Origin: Clostridia bacterium
Lineage (GTDB): Bacteria > Bacillota > Clostridia > Oscillospirales > Acutalibacteraceae
Reading direction: 5' to 3'
Assembly (NCBI GenBank): GCA_017560255.1
Contig: JAFYOI010000008.1
Span: forward strand, 62,001 to 126,000
DNA: 64,000 bases
Of the stretch, positions 1 to 8,716 are shown in pieces. Below the pieces are notes generated by a model. It saw only the letters and a list, made by a program, of their open reading frames with translations. It made no database searches and had not been told where the DNA came from. Both the position numbers and the translations under genes were made by a program. Within the stretch, counting starts at the first letter, position 1. The number at the start of each line of letters is the position of its first letter.

Positions 1-1
1 T

Positions 2-1216
2 TCGGTTCATTACGTAATGGGGTCACCCGAATTTCTGCTTCGTGATAAATACGAATCGGTCAGTGAACAAGGCAGGCTTTACTTTGAAACGGGGCTTCGA
101 GTGTTGCTTTTCGGAACTTGTGAAAATCAGCCCGACGGCAATGAAATAATCGGAGAAGTGACACCCCTCGGCCTGATTGTTTTTGAAAATCCCGTGCGTG
201 AGGGCGCGTATGAAACGTTTAAATATTTTGATGAGCAGGGTGTTGAAATCAAGGTAATATCGGGCGATAATCCACTTACGGTTTCCCTTACGGCTCAGCG
301 GGCGGGAATTAAAAACGCCGACAAATACGTTGATGCCTCAACTCTCACAACGCCCGAAAAAGTGTCGCAAGCGCTTCGTGAATGTGCCGTGTTCGGCAGG
401 GTAACGCCCGAACAGAAACGTGAATTTATCCGTGAACTCAAAGCGCAGGGCAGGACGGTTGCAATGACGGGCGATGGAGTAAACGACGTACTTGCGCTCA
501 AAGATGCAGATTGCAGTATTGCGATGGCATCGGGCAGTGATGCGGCGGCGCAGGCGTCACAACTCGTTTTGCTTGATTCCGATTTTTCCGCTATGCCGTC
601 GGTTGTCCTTGAGGGCAGACGTGTTGTAAACAATATCAGACGTGCAGGCAGTCTTTTCCTTGTTAAGAATATTTTTTCAATATTGACGGCTTTACTGTCG
701 ATTTTTGCAGCCTTTACTTATCCTCTCATTCCGTCGCAGATTACGCTTGTCAGTGTTTTCACAATCGGTGCGCCCGGATTTTTATTCGCGCTTGAAACCG
801 ATAAAAACAGAATAACGGAAAACTTCATCCTCTCCGTTGTCAAGAATGCCGTACCCGCGGGAATTACGGACTTTCTGCTTGTCGGTGCACTAATGGTGTT
901 GCAAAGCGTTATAGGGTTTCCGATTGAGCAGATTTCAACCGCAGCAACGTTCATTCTCTGTGCGGTGGGTGTTGTAATGCTTTGCAAAACGGCGCAGCCG
1001 CTCAATCTTTACAGAGCGGGTATAATCGTTGTGATGATTATAGGCATTATTCTTGCGGCGTCTATCTTGTGGAGTTTCCTTTTTGACTTCGTTGCGCTTT
1101 CGCTGACGTCGCTTGTTGTTACCGTGTGCCTGTCGCTCGCATCAATACCGCTTATGATATGTTTTACAAATATAATCCGTTTCTTAGAGAAACGCTTTAA
1201 CAATGTACATTCATAA
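2..1216 (+). CDS. Cation-transporting P-type ATPase, C-terminal part (5' end outside window)
   Basis: The reading frame is open from base 2 and enters from upstream, so this is the C-terminal ~404 residues of a larger enzyme. A YVMGSPE segment near the left edge matches the KGAPE nucleotide-binding motif of the N domain. The P-domain hinge TGDGVND and the preceding SGDNPLTV segment are intact. The phosphorylated DKTGT motif must lie upstream. After the P domain come about six hydrophobic helices, as in P-type ATPases that move metal or alkaline-earth cations. The ending SLASIPLMICFTNIIRFLEKRF is membrane then a basic tail. The transported ion cannot be told from this half. The gene ends just before the leuA promoter. 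Confidence 0.9.
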   Translation, partial: SVHYVMGSPEFLLRDKYESVSEQGRLYFETGLRVLLFGTCENQPDGNEIIGEVTPLGLIVFENPVREGAYETFKYFDEQGVEIKVISGDNPLTVSLTAQRAGIKNADKYVDASTLTTPEKVSQALRECAVFGRVTPEQKREFIRELKAQGRTVAMTGDGVNDVLALKDADCSIAMASGSDAAAQASQLVLLDSDFSAMPSVVLEGRRVVNNIRRAGSLFLVKNIFSILTALLSIFAAFTYPLIPSQITLVSVFTIGAPGFLFALETDKNRITENFILSVVKNAVPAGITDFLLVGALMVLQSVIGFPIEQISTAATFILCAVGVVMLCKTAQPLNLYRAGIIVVMIIGIILAASILWSFLFDFVALSLTSLVVTVCLSLASIPLMICFTNIIRFLEKRFNNVHS

Positions 1217-1224
1217 AATATCTG

Positions 1225-1253
1225 TTGACAAAATGCAATTTAAAAGATATAAT
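1225..1253 (+). promoter_or_regulatory. Sigma-A promoter of the leuA T-box transcript
   Basis: TTGACA at 1225-1230 and TATAAT at 1248-1253 are both perfect consensus hexamers with a 17-nt spacer. They lie directly upstream of the T-box leader. Confidence 0.85.
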
Positions 1254-1259
1254 AATATA

Positions 1260-1520
1260 ACTTTAATATAGTCAAAGGCTATGAAGAGGCAAAGACGGTT
1301 TGCCGCACGTACAGAGAGCCAACGGTTTGGTGGAAGTTGGCGGTGTGCTTGCCGTGTATAACTCACCTTGGAGCCGCCCGTCCGAATTTTTAAGACGTGC
1401 CGTTAGTCGCGTTAAGACTCAGGTTTTTGACCTTTGAGGGTTGCGTTGCAACTGAATTTGGGTGGTACCACGGAAGATTTTTTCGTCCCTTGTTTTTTAA
1501 CAGGGGACTTATTTTTTTAT
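1260..1520 (+). promoter_or_regulatory. T-box leader, leucine-specific, controlling leuA-leuB
   Basis: This untranslated leader has T-box hallmarks. There is a long stem I region with an AGAGAG motif. A specifier-loop context (AACTCACC) places the Leu codon CTC at 1362-1364. The conserved T-box core TGGTACCACG lies at 1463-1472. An intrinsic terminator follows: arms 1485-1492 and 1501-1508 form an 8-bp stem, then a U-rich run. Uncharged tRNA-Leu pairing with the specifier and the T-box should favour the antiterminator and expression of leuA. Specifier placement is by motif context, not by a folded model. Confidence 0.88.
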
Positions 1521-1538
1521 CTCACAGGAGGATTACTT

Positions 1539-3230
1539 ATGCAGGGATTCCAAAAATATCTGCCGTTTCAGCAGATAAAGATAACGGACAGACAATGGCC
1601 GAGCAAGGTTATTGACAAAGCGCCTATCTGGTGCAGCGTTGACCTTCGTGACGGCAATCAGGCGCTTGTTGACCCGATGAGCCTTGAAGAAAAGTTGATA
1701 ATGTTCAAATCGCTTATAGATATCGGATTTAAGGAGATTGAAGTTGGCTTCCCCTCCGCTTCCGAAACGGAGTATGAGATTCTCAGAGCGCTTATCGATG
1801 GCGGTCATATCCCCGACGACGTTACGATTCAGGTGCTCGTGCAGGCGAGAGAGCATCTTATCAAAAAGACTTTTGAGGCAATCAAAGGCGCAAAAAACGT
1901 AATAATTCACTTCTACAATTCGACTTCCACTCTCCAACGTAAAGTTGTTTTCCAAAAGGAGATGGACGGTATTATTGAAATTGCCGCAGAGGGAGCAAAA
2001 CTCATCAGAGAGTTGTCGCAGAAAGCGATTGCGGACGGCATCAACATCCGTTATGAGTATTCTCCCGAAAGTTTCTCGGGTACGGAGATGGATAATGCAA
2101 TTGCCGTTTGTGAACGTGTGCTTGAGGAACTCGGCGCAAGCGAGGAAAATAAAGTTATTCTCAACTTGCCGTCAACCGTTGAAATGTGCACAGCCAACAC
2201 CTACGCTGACCAGATTGAGTATTTCTGCCGCAATATGAAACACAGAGAGCACGCAATCATCAGTTTGCATCCGCATAACGATAGAGGTACGGGCGTTGCG
2301 GCGGCTGAACTTGCTTTGATGGCGGGCGCGGACAGAGTTGAGGGTACTTTGTTCGGCAATGGTGAGAGAACGGGTAACGTTGACATCGTAACTCTTGCTA
2401 TGAATATGTATACTCAGGGTGTTGACCCGATGCTTGATTTCAGCAACATCCGTCAGATAAGAGAAATGTATGAAAACGTTACGAGGATGAAAGTCCATGA
2501 GCGTCAGCCCTATGCTGGTGACCTTGTGTTTACCGCTTTCTCGGGTTCGCATCAGGACGCAATCAATAAGGGCGTAAAATATATGCAGGAGAGCGGCACA
2601 CCGTACTGGGAAGTGCCCTATCTCCCGATTAACCCCGCCGATGTGGGCAGACAGTACGAGCCGATTATCCGTATCAACAGCCAGTCGGGCAAGGGCGGTG
2701 CGGCATTCGTAATGCAGACTGTTTTCGGTTACAGTTTGCCCAAGGCTATGCACCCCGAATTCGGTGATATAGTTCAGCACGCTTGCGACAAGAAGGGCAA
2801 GGAACTTATGAGTGAGGAGATTTTCGACCTCTTCTCCAAAGAGTACCTTGAATTCAAAGGTCCGCTTGTGCTCGTCAAGCACTCTTTCAACGAGGAATAC
2901 GACAATGACGCTTCAACCGTTGAAGTCAACGGAAGAATTATCTATAACGGACAGGAAAGCACTATCAAAGGCAGCGGTAACGGTCCCGTCGATGCGTTCT
3001 TCAACGCGCTTAAAAACGTCGGAATTGACGGCTTTGAATTTGTTTCTTACAGTGAGCACGCTGTTTCTAAGGGCGCTGACTCAAAGGCTGTTTCCTACAT
3101 TGAATTGAAAGCGCCGAACGGCAAGAATATCTTTGGTGTCGGCACTTCGCATAATATCAATCTTGCACCGATAAAGGGCGTTGTTTGTGCAATCAACCGC
3201 GCAATTATCAGGGACGGAGAAAAGAGGTAA
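1539..3230 (+). CDS. leuA: 2-isopropylmalate synthase
   Basis: Catalyses condensation of acetyl-CoA with 2-oxoisovalerate, the first committed step of leucine synthesis. The 563-residue length fits the long LeuA form. The N-terminal HMGL-like TIM barrel contains the catalytic [11 protein letters not shown] segment (about residues 33-43) and the metal-binding HPHNDRGTG motif. The C-terminal ~130 residues form the LeuA regulatory domain that normally senses leucine. I chose ATG 1539 because AGGAGG sits just upstream; an in-frame start at 1434 would fall inside the T-box terminator. leuB follows after 5 nt, so the two are co-transcribed. No leuC or leuD is present in the window. Confidence 0.96.
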   Translation: MQGFQKYLPFQQIKITDRQWPSKVIDKAPIWCSVDLRDGNQALVDPMSLEEKLIMFKSLIDIGFKEIEVGFPSASETEYEILRALIDGGHIPDDVTIQVLVQAREHLIKKTFEAIKGAKNVIIHFYNSTSTLQRKVVFQKEMDGIIEIAAEGAKLIRELSQKAIADGINIRYEYSPESFSGTEMDNAIAVCERVLEELGASEENKVILNLPSTVEMCTANTYADQIEYFCRNMKHREHAIISLHPHNDRGTGVAAAELALMAGADRVEGTLFGNGERTGNVDIVTLAMNMYTQGVDPMLDFSNIRQIREMYENVTRMKVHERQPYAGDLVFTAFSGSHQDAINKGVKYMQESGTPYWEVPYLPINPADVGRQYEPIIRINSQSGKGGAAFVMQTVFGYSLPKAMHPEFGDIVQHACDKKGKELMSEEIFDLFSKEYLEFKGPLVLVKHSFNEEYDNDASTVEVNGRIIYNGQESTIKGSGNGPVDAFFNALKNVGIDGFEFVSYSEHAVSKGADSKAVSYIELKAPNGKNIFGVGTSHNINLAPIKGVVCAINRAIIRDGEKR

Positions 3231-3235
3231 TCAGA

Positions 3236-4309
3236 ATGAAAAACTATAACGTAACCGTACTCAAGGGCGACGGAATCGGCCCCGAAATAGTAAACGAGGC
3301 CATCAAGGTTCTTGACCGTGTTTGTGAACTTTACGGATTTAAAATCAACTATAATTACCAACTCATCGGCGGCAGCGCAATTGATGAAACGGGCGTGCCG
3401 CTTCCGCAGGCAACGGTGGATGCTTGCAAGGCTTCCGATGCCGTACTTCTCGGTGCGGTAGGTGGTCCGAAGTGGGATAAACTTTCGGGTAACGTAAGAC
3501 CCGAAGCGGGACTTCTTGCAATCCGCTCCGCGCTTGGACTTTTTGCAAATCTCCGCCCCGCACAGATTTTTGCGCCCCTCAAATCCGCTTCTCCGATTAA
3601 GGACAGCATTATTGGTGATGAACTCGACCTGCTCGTTGTGCGTGAACTTATCGGTGGCATTTATTTTGGCGAGCGTGGCAGAAAAGAAGTTAACGGTGCT
3701 CCCGCCGCTTACGATACCGAGATGTACTCCGTGCCCGAAGTTGAGCGCATCGCGAGGGTTGCTTTTGATGCCGCAAGAAAAAGAAAGGGCAAGTTGATGA
3801 GCGTTGACAAGGCGAACGTCCTTGAATCCTCAAGACTCTGGAGAGAAACCGTTATCAGAATTTCCGAGGAATATCCCGACGTTGAACTGAGCCATATGTA
3901 TGTTGACAACTGTGCTATGCAACTTGTAAGAAATCCCGGTCAGTTTGACGTTATCGTAACTTCAAACATTTTCGGCGATATTCTTTCCGACGAAGCGTCA
4001 ATGATAAGCGGCTCAATCGGTATGCTTGCATCTGCAAGTCTTGCCGAGGGCAGTATGGGACTTTACGAGCCGATTCACGGCTCCGCTCCCGATATTGCGG
4101 GTATGGGAATTGCAAACCCGCTTGCGACAATCCTTTCAACCGCTATGATGCTCCGTTACTCTTTCTCCGAGAATGATGCGGCACAGGCAATTGAAAACGC
4201 CGTAAACGAGGCTCTTGCAACCGCAAGAACACCCGACATTTACGAGGAGGGCAAGGAGAAACTCTCCACTCAGCAGATGGGTGACCTTGTTGTAAGCCTT
4301 TTGAAATAA
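3236..4309 (+). CDS. leuB: 3-isopropylmalate dehydrogenase
   Basis: NAD-dependent oxidative decarboxylation of 3-isopropylmalate in leucine synthesis. The 357-residue length is typical. The N-terminal [11 protein letters not shown] motif, [15 protein letters not shown], the substrate-binding [11 protein letters not shown] and the metal-binding region [10 protein letters not shown] are all present, followed by [11 protein letters not shown] 3236 is preceded by a GAGG overlapping the leuA stop codon. It is the second gene of the T-box-controlled transcript and ends at a strong terminator. leuC and leuD (isopropylmalate isomerase), needed for the intermediate step, are not nearby. Confidence 0.96.
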   Translation: MKNYNVTVLKGDGIGPEIVNEAIKVLDRVCELYGFKINYNYQLIGGSAIDETGVPLPQATVDACKASDAVLLGAVGGPKWDKLSGNVRPEAGLLAIRSALGLFANLRPAQIFAPLKSASPIKDSIIGDELDLLVVRELIGGIYFGERGRKEVNGAPAAYDTEMYSVPEVERIARVAFDAARKRKGKLMSVDKANVLESSRLWRETVIRISEEYPDVELSHMYVDNCAMQLVRNPGQFDVIVTSNIFGDILSDEASMISGSIGMLASASLAEGSMGLYEPIHGSAPDIAGMGIANPLATILSTAMMLRYSFSENDAAQAIENAVNEALATARTPDIYEEGKEKLSTQQMGDLVVSLLK

Positions 4310-4320
4310 TTAAATGAATA

Positions 4321-4385
4321 AAAATCACATCTTTGGGAAATTTATATTTAAAATAAATTTTTCACCGAGGATGTGATTTTTTGCA
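4321..4385 (+). terminator. Intrinsic terminator after leuB
   Basis: An 11-bp outer stem (4321-4331 with 4370-4380) encloses an inner AAATTTAT/ATAAATTT stem and is followed by a T run. It ends only about 15 nt before the start of the next gene. Confidence 0.8.
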
Positions 4386-4395
4386 TAAGAAGGAA

Positions 4396-5091
4396 ATGTC
4401 GCAAAGGATGGTTAAGTTTTTGCGCGTAATGCTGATTGTTGTGCTTAACGCTATGATTATTTTTTGCGCCGTATACCCCGACATCAATGAGCCTTACTCA
4501 ACCCCGACACTGTCCCAATACGGCTCACGCGGCAGCGAGGTGCGCCAGATTCAGACCAAGTTAAAAGAACTCGGCTATTACAAGGGGAGCGTTGACGGGA
4601 TTTTTGGCAAGCAAACACGAAGTGCAGTGATTGCTTTTCAGAAGAATTGCGGTTTGACAGCGGACGGCATAGCGGGGCCGAAAACACTTCTCTATCTTGG
4701 AATTACGAGTAATTCCTCGTCAGGTTACGGCGGCTATTCGTCGGCGGACGTTGAACTGCTTGCCCGTGTAATCAACGCCGAAGCGCGGGGGGAGAGTTAC
4801 GTCGGACAGGTTGCCGTCGGCGCAGTTGTGCTCAACAGAGTGGAACATTCCTCGTTTCCCGATACAATTTCGGGCGTTATTTATCAGAGCGGCGCGTTCA
4901 GTTCTGTCTACGGCAAGAATTGGTACGTAACGATAAGCGACAGTGCGCGCAAGGCGGCAAAGGACTGCATAAACGGCTGGGACCCGTCGGGAGGCGCAAT
5001 ATATTTTTACAACCCTGCAAAAACGTCAAACAAATGGCTTCGTACAAGACCGATAACAACCGTAATCGGCGGACATACTTTTGCAAAATAG
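4396..5091 (+). CDS. sleB: Spore cortex-lytic-type cell wall hydrolase (SleB family)
   Basis: The protein has an N-terminal hydrophobic segment (about residues 7-26), a PG_binding_1 domain (about 45-100, with [19 protein letters not shown] and [14 protein letters not shown]), and a C-terminal hydrolase_2/SleB domain (about 115-231, with [24 protein letters not shown] in two parts). SleB enzymes are lytic transglycosylases that degrade spore cortex during germination. ATG 4396 follows AAGAAGGA; ATG 4408 is possible, and a TTG at 4381 is less likely because it lies in the U run of the preceding terminator. The context suggests an independently expressed, sporulation-phase gene. Confidence 0.88.
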   Translation: MSQRMVKFLRVMLIVVLNAMIIFCAVYPDINEPYSTPTLSQYGSRGSEVRQIQTKLKELGYYKGSVDGIFGKQTRSAVIAFQKNCGLTADGIAGPKTLLYLGITSNSSSGYGGYSSADVELLARVINAEARGESYVGQVAVGAVVLNRVEHSSFPDTISGVIYQSGAFSSVYGKNWYVTISDSARKAAKDCINGWDPSGGAIYFYNPAKTSNKWLRTRPITTVIGGHTFAK

Positions 5092-5102
5092 AATAAAAAA
5101 AC

Positions 5103-5132
5103 AAACACACCCTGAGAAGTCAAGGTGTGTTT
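5103..5132. terminator. Bidirectional terminator between sleB and the ZIP gene
   Basis: AAACACACC at 5103-5111 pairs with GGTGTGTTT at 5124-5132. A-rich sequence on one side and T-rich on the other serve both converging genes. Confidence 0.75.
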
Positions 5133-5136
5133 TGAT

Positions 5137-5943
5137 TTACAACGTAATATCAAGCAGCATCATCAGCGAAAAGCCGACGATGATTCCCATTGTTGAAACG
5201 TATGGATGAACGTTTCGGGTGCTCTGACATTCGGGGATGAGTTCGTGCACGGCAACAAGTATCATCGCGCCCGCCGCAAAGGAAAGCGCAAACGGGAGCA
5301 GAGCCTCCATATAAGTGACCGCAACCGCGCCCAATACTGCGGCAATCGGCTCAACCATACCCGAAGATTGACCGTACAGAAAACTTTTTGTCCGTGAATA
5401 TCCTTCACGGCGCAGGGGGATTGAAACCGCCGCGCCCTCGGGAAAATTCTGAAGCCCTATGCCCACCGCAACGGAAATTGCCGACATAATCTCAACCGTT
5501 GAAACGCCCTTGTTTAGCGCTCCGAAAGCAACGCCCACAGCAAGCCCCTCGGGAATGTTATGTAGCGTTATGGAAAAGATGAGCATAATTATCCGCGTTG
5601 CGCGGTGGGAAACCTCTTTATCTGTTCGCAGTTTCAGCCGCGCCTTTGTGACTATTTTATCGGAAATCCAAAGGAAAATCGCGCCGCTTATAAAACCTAT
5701 TGTGGGAATCAGCCAGTGGGGGAGTGAGGATTTCTCCGCCCGTTCAATTGCAGGTTGTAGAAGTGACCAGAAACTTGCCGCAATCATAACCCCCGCCGCA
5801 AACCCCATCATCGTGTTGAGAATTTTGGGGTTGACTTTTTTGAAGAAAAACACCGTAGCCGAGCCGAGCGCCGTCATCAGCCAGGTGAAAATTGTTGCAA
5901 TCAATGCCGCAAAAACAAAGTTGATGTTTTGCAAGGAATCCAT
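5137..5943 (-). CDS. ZIP-family divalent metal transporter
   Basis: A 268-residue integral membrane protein with about eight hydrophobic helices. TM4 carries HNIPEG (about residues 128-133) and TM5 carries NFPEG (about 166-170). These paired His/Asn/Glu motifs form the metal site in ZIP transporters, which import zinc and sometimes iron or manganese. The closest subgroup by appearance is the bacterial ZupT/GufA type. ATG at 5943 was chosen because GGGAGG lies 7 nt upstream; a longer TTG start would include the ribosome site. It is transcribed alone, converging on sleB. Confidence 0.9.
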   Translation of the reverse strand: MDSLQNINFVFAALIATIFTWLMTALGSATVFFFKKVNPKILNTMMGFAAGVMIAASFWSLLQPAIERAEKSSLPHWLIPTIGFISGAIFLWISDKIVTKARLKLRTDKEVSHRATRIIMLIFSITLHNIPEGLAVGVAFGALNKGVSTVEIMSAISVAVGIGLQNFPEGAAVSIPLRREGYSRTKSFLYGQSSGMVEPIAAVLGAVAVTYMEALLPFALSFAAGAMILVAVHELIPECQSTRNVHPYVSTMGIIVGFSLMMLLDITL

Positions 5944-5995
5944 TTTAAAACCTCCCTGCAAGCATTATATGTTGCGTCGGCTGATTGGGACAACG

Positions 5996-6739
5996 TTATT
6001 TTTCGTTTTGTGTCTGCACCATTGTCGGTAACCCCGGATTTTTATTAGTGCTTGTCAGCGGAATTGAGATACTTGAAAATAAAATCAATACTGCCGCCAC
6101 CATAATCTGCACCCGCTCAAATGTCAGAAATTTTAAAAGGGAGTGTTTTACGTTCTGGCTGCGTGAATAACACTGAAAATGTACGGGTTCATCTTGGAGT
6201 GGAGAGGCTTTTTCTGTGCTTGTGTGAGCCGCCAGGCAGGGGGAGGCGGTTATAATTACCCCGTAGGTTTCCTCGTCAACGTTATTTTTTAGGTATAGTG
6301 CAAAATCTTCCTGCAATTCACGGAATGACTGGTGCCTGTTGAAAGGGTATTTGTTGCACGTTTTATCAAGTATTGCACGTAGGCGCAAATCACAGTGACC
6401 GCTTGAAATGAGCAGATCGCGCAGAAGGACACCGAACGAGTACAGCGCAGTATTCTCGTTGATTATGCCGAAAACCTTTGTTTCAACCGCCGCATATTTG
6501 CTTGTCGTTAAACGCTCTTGTGACAACTCAAAACCGGTCATTTTTTTGAAACACTCTTCAATTCCGTCTTTGATGCCGGCTCTGACGTTTTCGCACACGT
6601 CAAAGCCGATTTGTGCAATCATTTTTGCACTAAGTACGCTTCGCCCCACATATTCGCCGTGGAAGGTGAGCAGTTTCTTGTCTAGTCGCAGAACGACGTC
6701 GGGAACGGTTGGCACGGCAAAAATTAATTTTTCCGTCAT
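5996..6739 (-). CDS. Membrane-anchored protein resembling only the C-lobe of a Ser/Thr kinase
   Basis: No full-length family recognised for this 247-residue protein. Residues ~80-150 read like subdomains VIII-XI of Hanks-type kinases: YAAVE (82-86) in place of YAAPE, YSFGVLL (100-106) in place of the DxYSxGVLL helix, and a late NRHQS with Arg135 at the place of the conserved subdomain-XI arginine. The glycine-rich loop, catalytic Lys, HRD and DFG motifs are all missing, since only ~80 unrelated-looking residues precede. A single hydrophobic segment lies at ~210-228. Phosphotransfer is therefore not expected. It may be a degenerate pseudokinase or a scaffold. ATG 6739 follows AAGGGGG. It is divergent from the zinc-ribbon gene. 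Confidence 0.7.
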   Translation of the reverse strand: MTEKLIFAVPTVPDVVLRLDKKLLTFHGEYVGRSVLSAKMIAQIGFDVCENVRAGIKDGIEECFKKMTGFELSQERLTTSKYAAVETKVFGIINENTALYSFGVLLRDLLISSGHCDLRLRAILDKTCNKYPFNRHQSFRELQEDFALYLKNNVDEETYGVIITASPCLAAHTSTEKASPLQDEPVHFQCYSRSQNVKHSLLKFLTFERVQIMVAAVLILFSSISIPLTSTNKNPGLPTMVQTQNEK

Positions 6740-6841
6740 GTAAAAATCCCCCTTTCGCAACTAAGCAAAATATGTTATAATATAAATAATATTACTGCAC
6801 ACGTGGCAAAAAAATGCACGAAAAATAGGAGCGGAATAAAA

Positions 6842-7981
6842 ATGGATGGTAGTATCAAATATGAAGATATGACTTTTGAAGCCGCGCAGGAGGAAATGAA
6901 ACCTTGTCCGAACTGCTCTGCGCGAACGGTCTATAATGCTGATATGAAAAAACTATTCTGTGAATATTGCCACGGCAGTTGGGAACTTGATATAACGCCC
7001 CACGAAGTTGCCAAGGAAAACGATTATTACGAGGCGGCTAACAGAGAAAACGAGGACTGGACGAGTAAGAAAATCACAATTGAGTGCAAGTCCTGCGGCG
7101 CCGTTACCGAATACGCCGCCAACGTGCAGGCAACGACCTGCCCGTTCTGTAACAGCGTTCAGGTCACGGAAAACGAACTGACAAAAAAGACGATTGCACC
7201 GTCCCACCTTATTCCTTTTATGTTCGGTGAGGAGACGGCAAGGGGTAAATTCAGCCAGTGGCTTAAATCCAAATGGCTTGCGCCGAAAGCGCTCAAAAAG
7301 ATGGCCAAACTTGATAAAATGAAAGGCGTTTACTATCCGTACTGGACTTACGATGCCGACACTTTTTCCAAATATATTGCCGATAGCGGTAAGGATTACA
7401 CCGTGACCGTACAGAAAACAAGGATTGAAAACGGCAAGACGGTTGTCTATAACACAACCGAAACCCGTACTAAGTGGGTGCGTGTTTCGGGTCATTATGA
7501 TTTCTTTGCCGATGACGTTCTCATAAACTCAACTCATGAGGACGTTGCAAAAATCTGCCACAAGGTTGAGCCTTTTGACCATAGCGCGCTTATTCCTTAT
7601 GACCCTCAGTTTCTTGCAGGGTTTGCTGCACAGCGCTACACCGTGGGTCTTGTGGACGGGTTTGAACTCGCAAAATCAAAAATTGCCCGGATGATAGAGG
7701 CCGGAATTGACAACGAGGTGCGCAGAGTATATCACGCGGACCACGTACGAAACATTCACGCAACAACGGAATATAGCAACATAAAGTTTAAACACATTCT
7801 TTTACCCCTCTGGATTTCTTCCTATATGTATAAGGGCAAGATGTACCGCTACATAGTCAACGGACAGACTGGCAAGACGAGCGGTGAAGCGCCGTTGTCG
7901 CCGTTCAAGGTTGCTTTGCTTGTGCTCGGTATTGTGGCTGTAATTGCGGGCGTTTGCTGGTGGTTCTACTCAACACGTTAA
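6842..7981 (+). CDS. Zinc-ribbon membrane protein of unknown function
   Basis: 379 residues. Two CxxC...CxxC ribbons lie at the N terminus (CPNC...CEYC at ~21-45 and CKSC...CPFC at ~80-105), a ~220-residue mixed domain rich in Tyr/Trp follows (KGVYYPYWTYDADT), and one C-terminal transmembrane helix ends the chain (about 350-373). Such proteins are often annotated as TFIIB-type zinc ribbon or replication-restart-like proteins, but no helicase motif is visible. The tail-anchored layout suggests a cytoplasmic body fixed to the membrane. ATG 6842 follows AGGAG. It is transcribed away from the kinase-like gene, with only ~100 bp between the two starts. Confidence 0.7.
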   Translation: MDGSIKYEDMTFEAAQEEMKPCPNCSARTVYNADMKKLFCEYCHGSWELDITPHEVAKENDYYEAANRENEDWTSKKITIECKSCGAVTEYAANVQATTCPFCNSVQVTENELTKKTIAPSHLIPFMFGEETARGKFSQWLKSKWLAPKALKKMAKLDKMKGVYYPYWTYDADTFSKYIADSGKDYTVTVQKTRIENGKTVVYNTTETRTKWVRVSGHYDFFADDVLINSTHEDVAKICHKVEPFDHSALIPYDPQFLAGFAAQRYTVGLVDGFELAKSKIARMIEAGIDNEVRRVYHADHVRNIHATTEYSNIKFKHILLPLWISSYMYKGKMYRYIVNGQTGKTSGEAPLSPFKVALLVLGIVAVIAGVCWWFYSTR

Positions 7982-8019
7982 AAGTTTTTTAAATATTACA
8001 ACATTTTGCACAAAAACTA

Positions 8020-8048
8020 TTGCAAAATTGCGAGGAGTGTTATATAAT
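8020..8048 (+). promoter_or_regulatory. Promoter of hpf
   Basis: TTGCAA at 8020-8025, 17-nt spacer, TATAAT at 8043-8048. It lies about 45 nt before the hpf start. Confidence 0.75.
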
Positions 8049-8093
8049 TAGTATACAAAAGGCGGAAAGCCTTTTAGCAAAGGGGGAAATAAA

Positions 8094-8630
8094 ATGAAGG
8101 TTAAATTTATCGCGAAGGAAACAAAACTTGCTGAAAACACTCAGGAGAAGATTACTTCAAAACTTGAACTGCGGCTGAAGAAGTACTTTAAAGATGAAGA
8201 ACCTGAGGTTTCTGTCAAGGCTTCCAAGAATAAAAATCTTGGTAAGGTTGAACTTTCCCTTAATTACTACGGATATAAACTGCGCTCCGAGTCGAGTAGT
8301 ATTGACGGCATTTTTGCCGCGTTTGATAAGGCGCTTGACACAATGGAAAGGCAGATGGAAAAGTGCAAAACGAGGGTTACAAGGACTCGTTACGATTCCA
8401 TCAAGAACGTTGAGGTTGATATGAGCGTTGAAGTTCCGACACAGGATGAATTCACTTACAAGGTTGTCAGAACAAAGGTTTACGATATGAAACCGATGGA
8501 CGTGCAGGAAGCAATTCTCCAGATGGAATTTCTGGGACATAATTTCTTCATGTTCTGCCGTACCGACGGCAAGATCTGCACGGTTTACCGCCGCGACGAC
8601 GGCGACTACGGCTTGATTGAACAGGCATAA
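8094..8630 (+). CDS. hpf: Ribosome hibernation-promoting factor, long form
   Basis: 178 residues, matching long HPF. The N-terminal ~100 residues are the ribosome-binding RaiA/YfiA fold, and the C-terminal ~60 residues (VRTKVYDMKPMDVQEAILQM onward) are the dimerisation domain. Long HPF joins two 70S ribosomes into an inactive 100S dimer during stationary phase. The GGGGGAAATAAA ribosome site precedes ATG 8094. It has its own promoter and a downstream hairpin, so it looks monocistronic. Confidence 0.95.
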   Translation: MKVKFIAKETKLAENTQEKITSKLELRLKKYFKDEEPEVSVKASKNKNLGKVELSLNYYGYKLRSESSSIDGIFAAFDKALDTMERQMEKCKTRVTRTRYDSIKNVEVDMSVEVPTQDEFTYKVVRTKVYDMKPMDVQEAILQMEFLGHNFFMFCRTDGKICTVYRRDDGDYGLIEQA

Positions 8631-8664
8631 AATTTGTGGGTAAATATTCCGCTGAATAGATTAA

Positions 8665-8696
8665 AAAGCACAACCTGCTTTTGCGGGTTGTGCTTT
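8665..8696 (+). terminator. Hairpin after hpf
   Basis: An 11-bp stem (GCACAACC core) with a TTTT loop lies 35 nt after hpf. The T run behind it is short, so termination may be partial. Confidence 0.6.
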
Positions 8697-8716
8697 AAGT
8701 TAGAAAGGTGATAACG

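Noticed and set aside
1434-1538. Extended N terminus for LeuA
   Set aside because: It would translate the T-box and terminator; the ribosome site points to ATG 1539.
2172-2882. Long minus-strand frame inside leuA
   Set aside because: It is a shadow of a well-supported enzyme gene, without ribosome site or recognisable domains.
5459-6031. Plus-strand 190-codon frame opposite the ZIP gene
   Set aside because: The opposite strand encodes clear ZIP motifs with a good ribosome site; this frame has neither.
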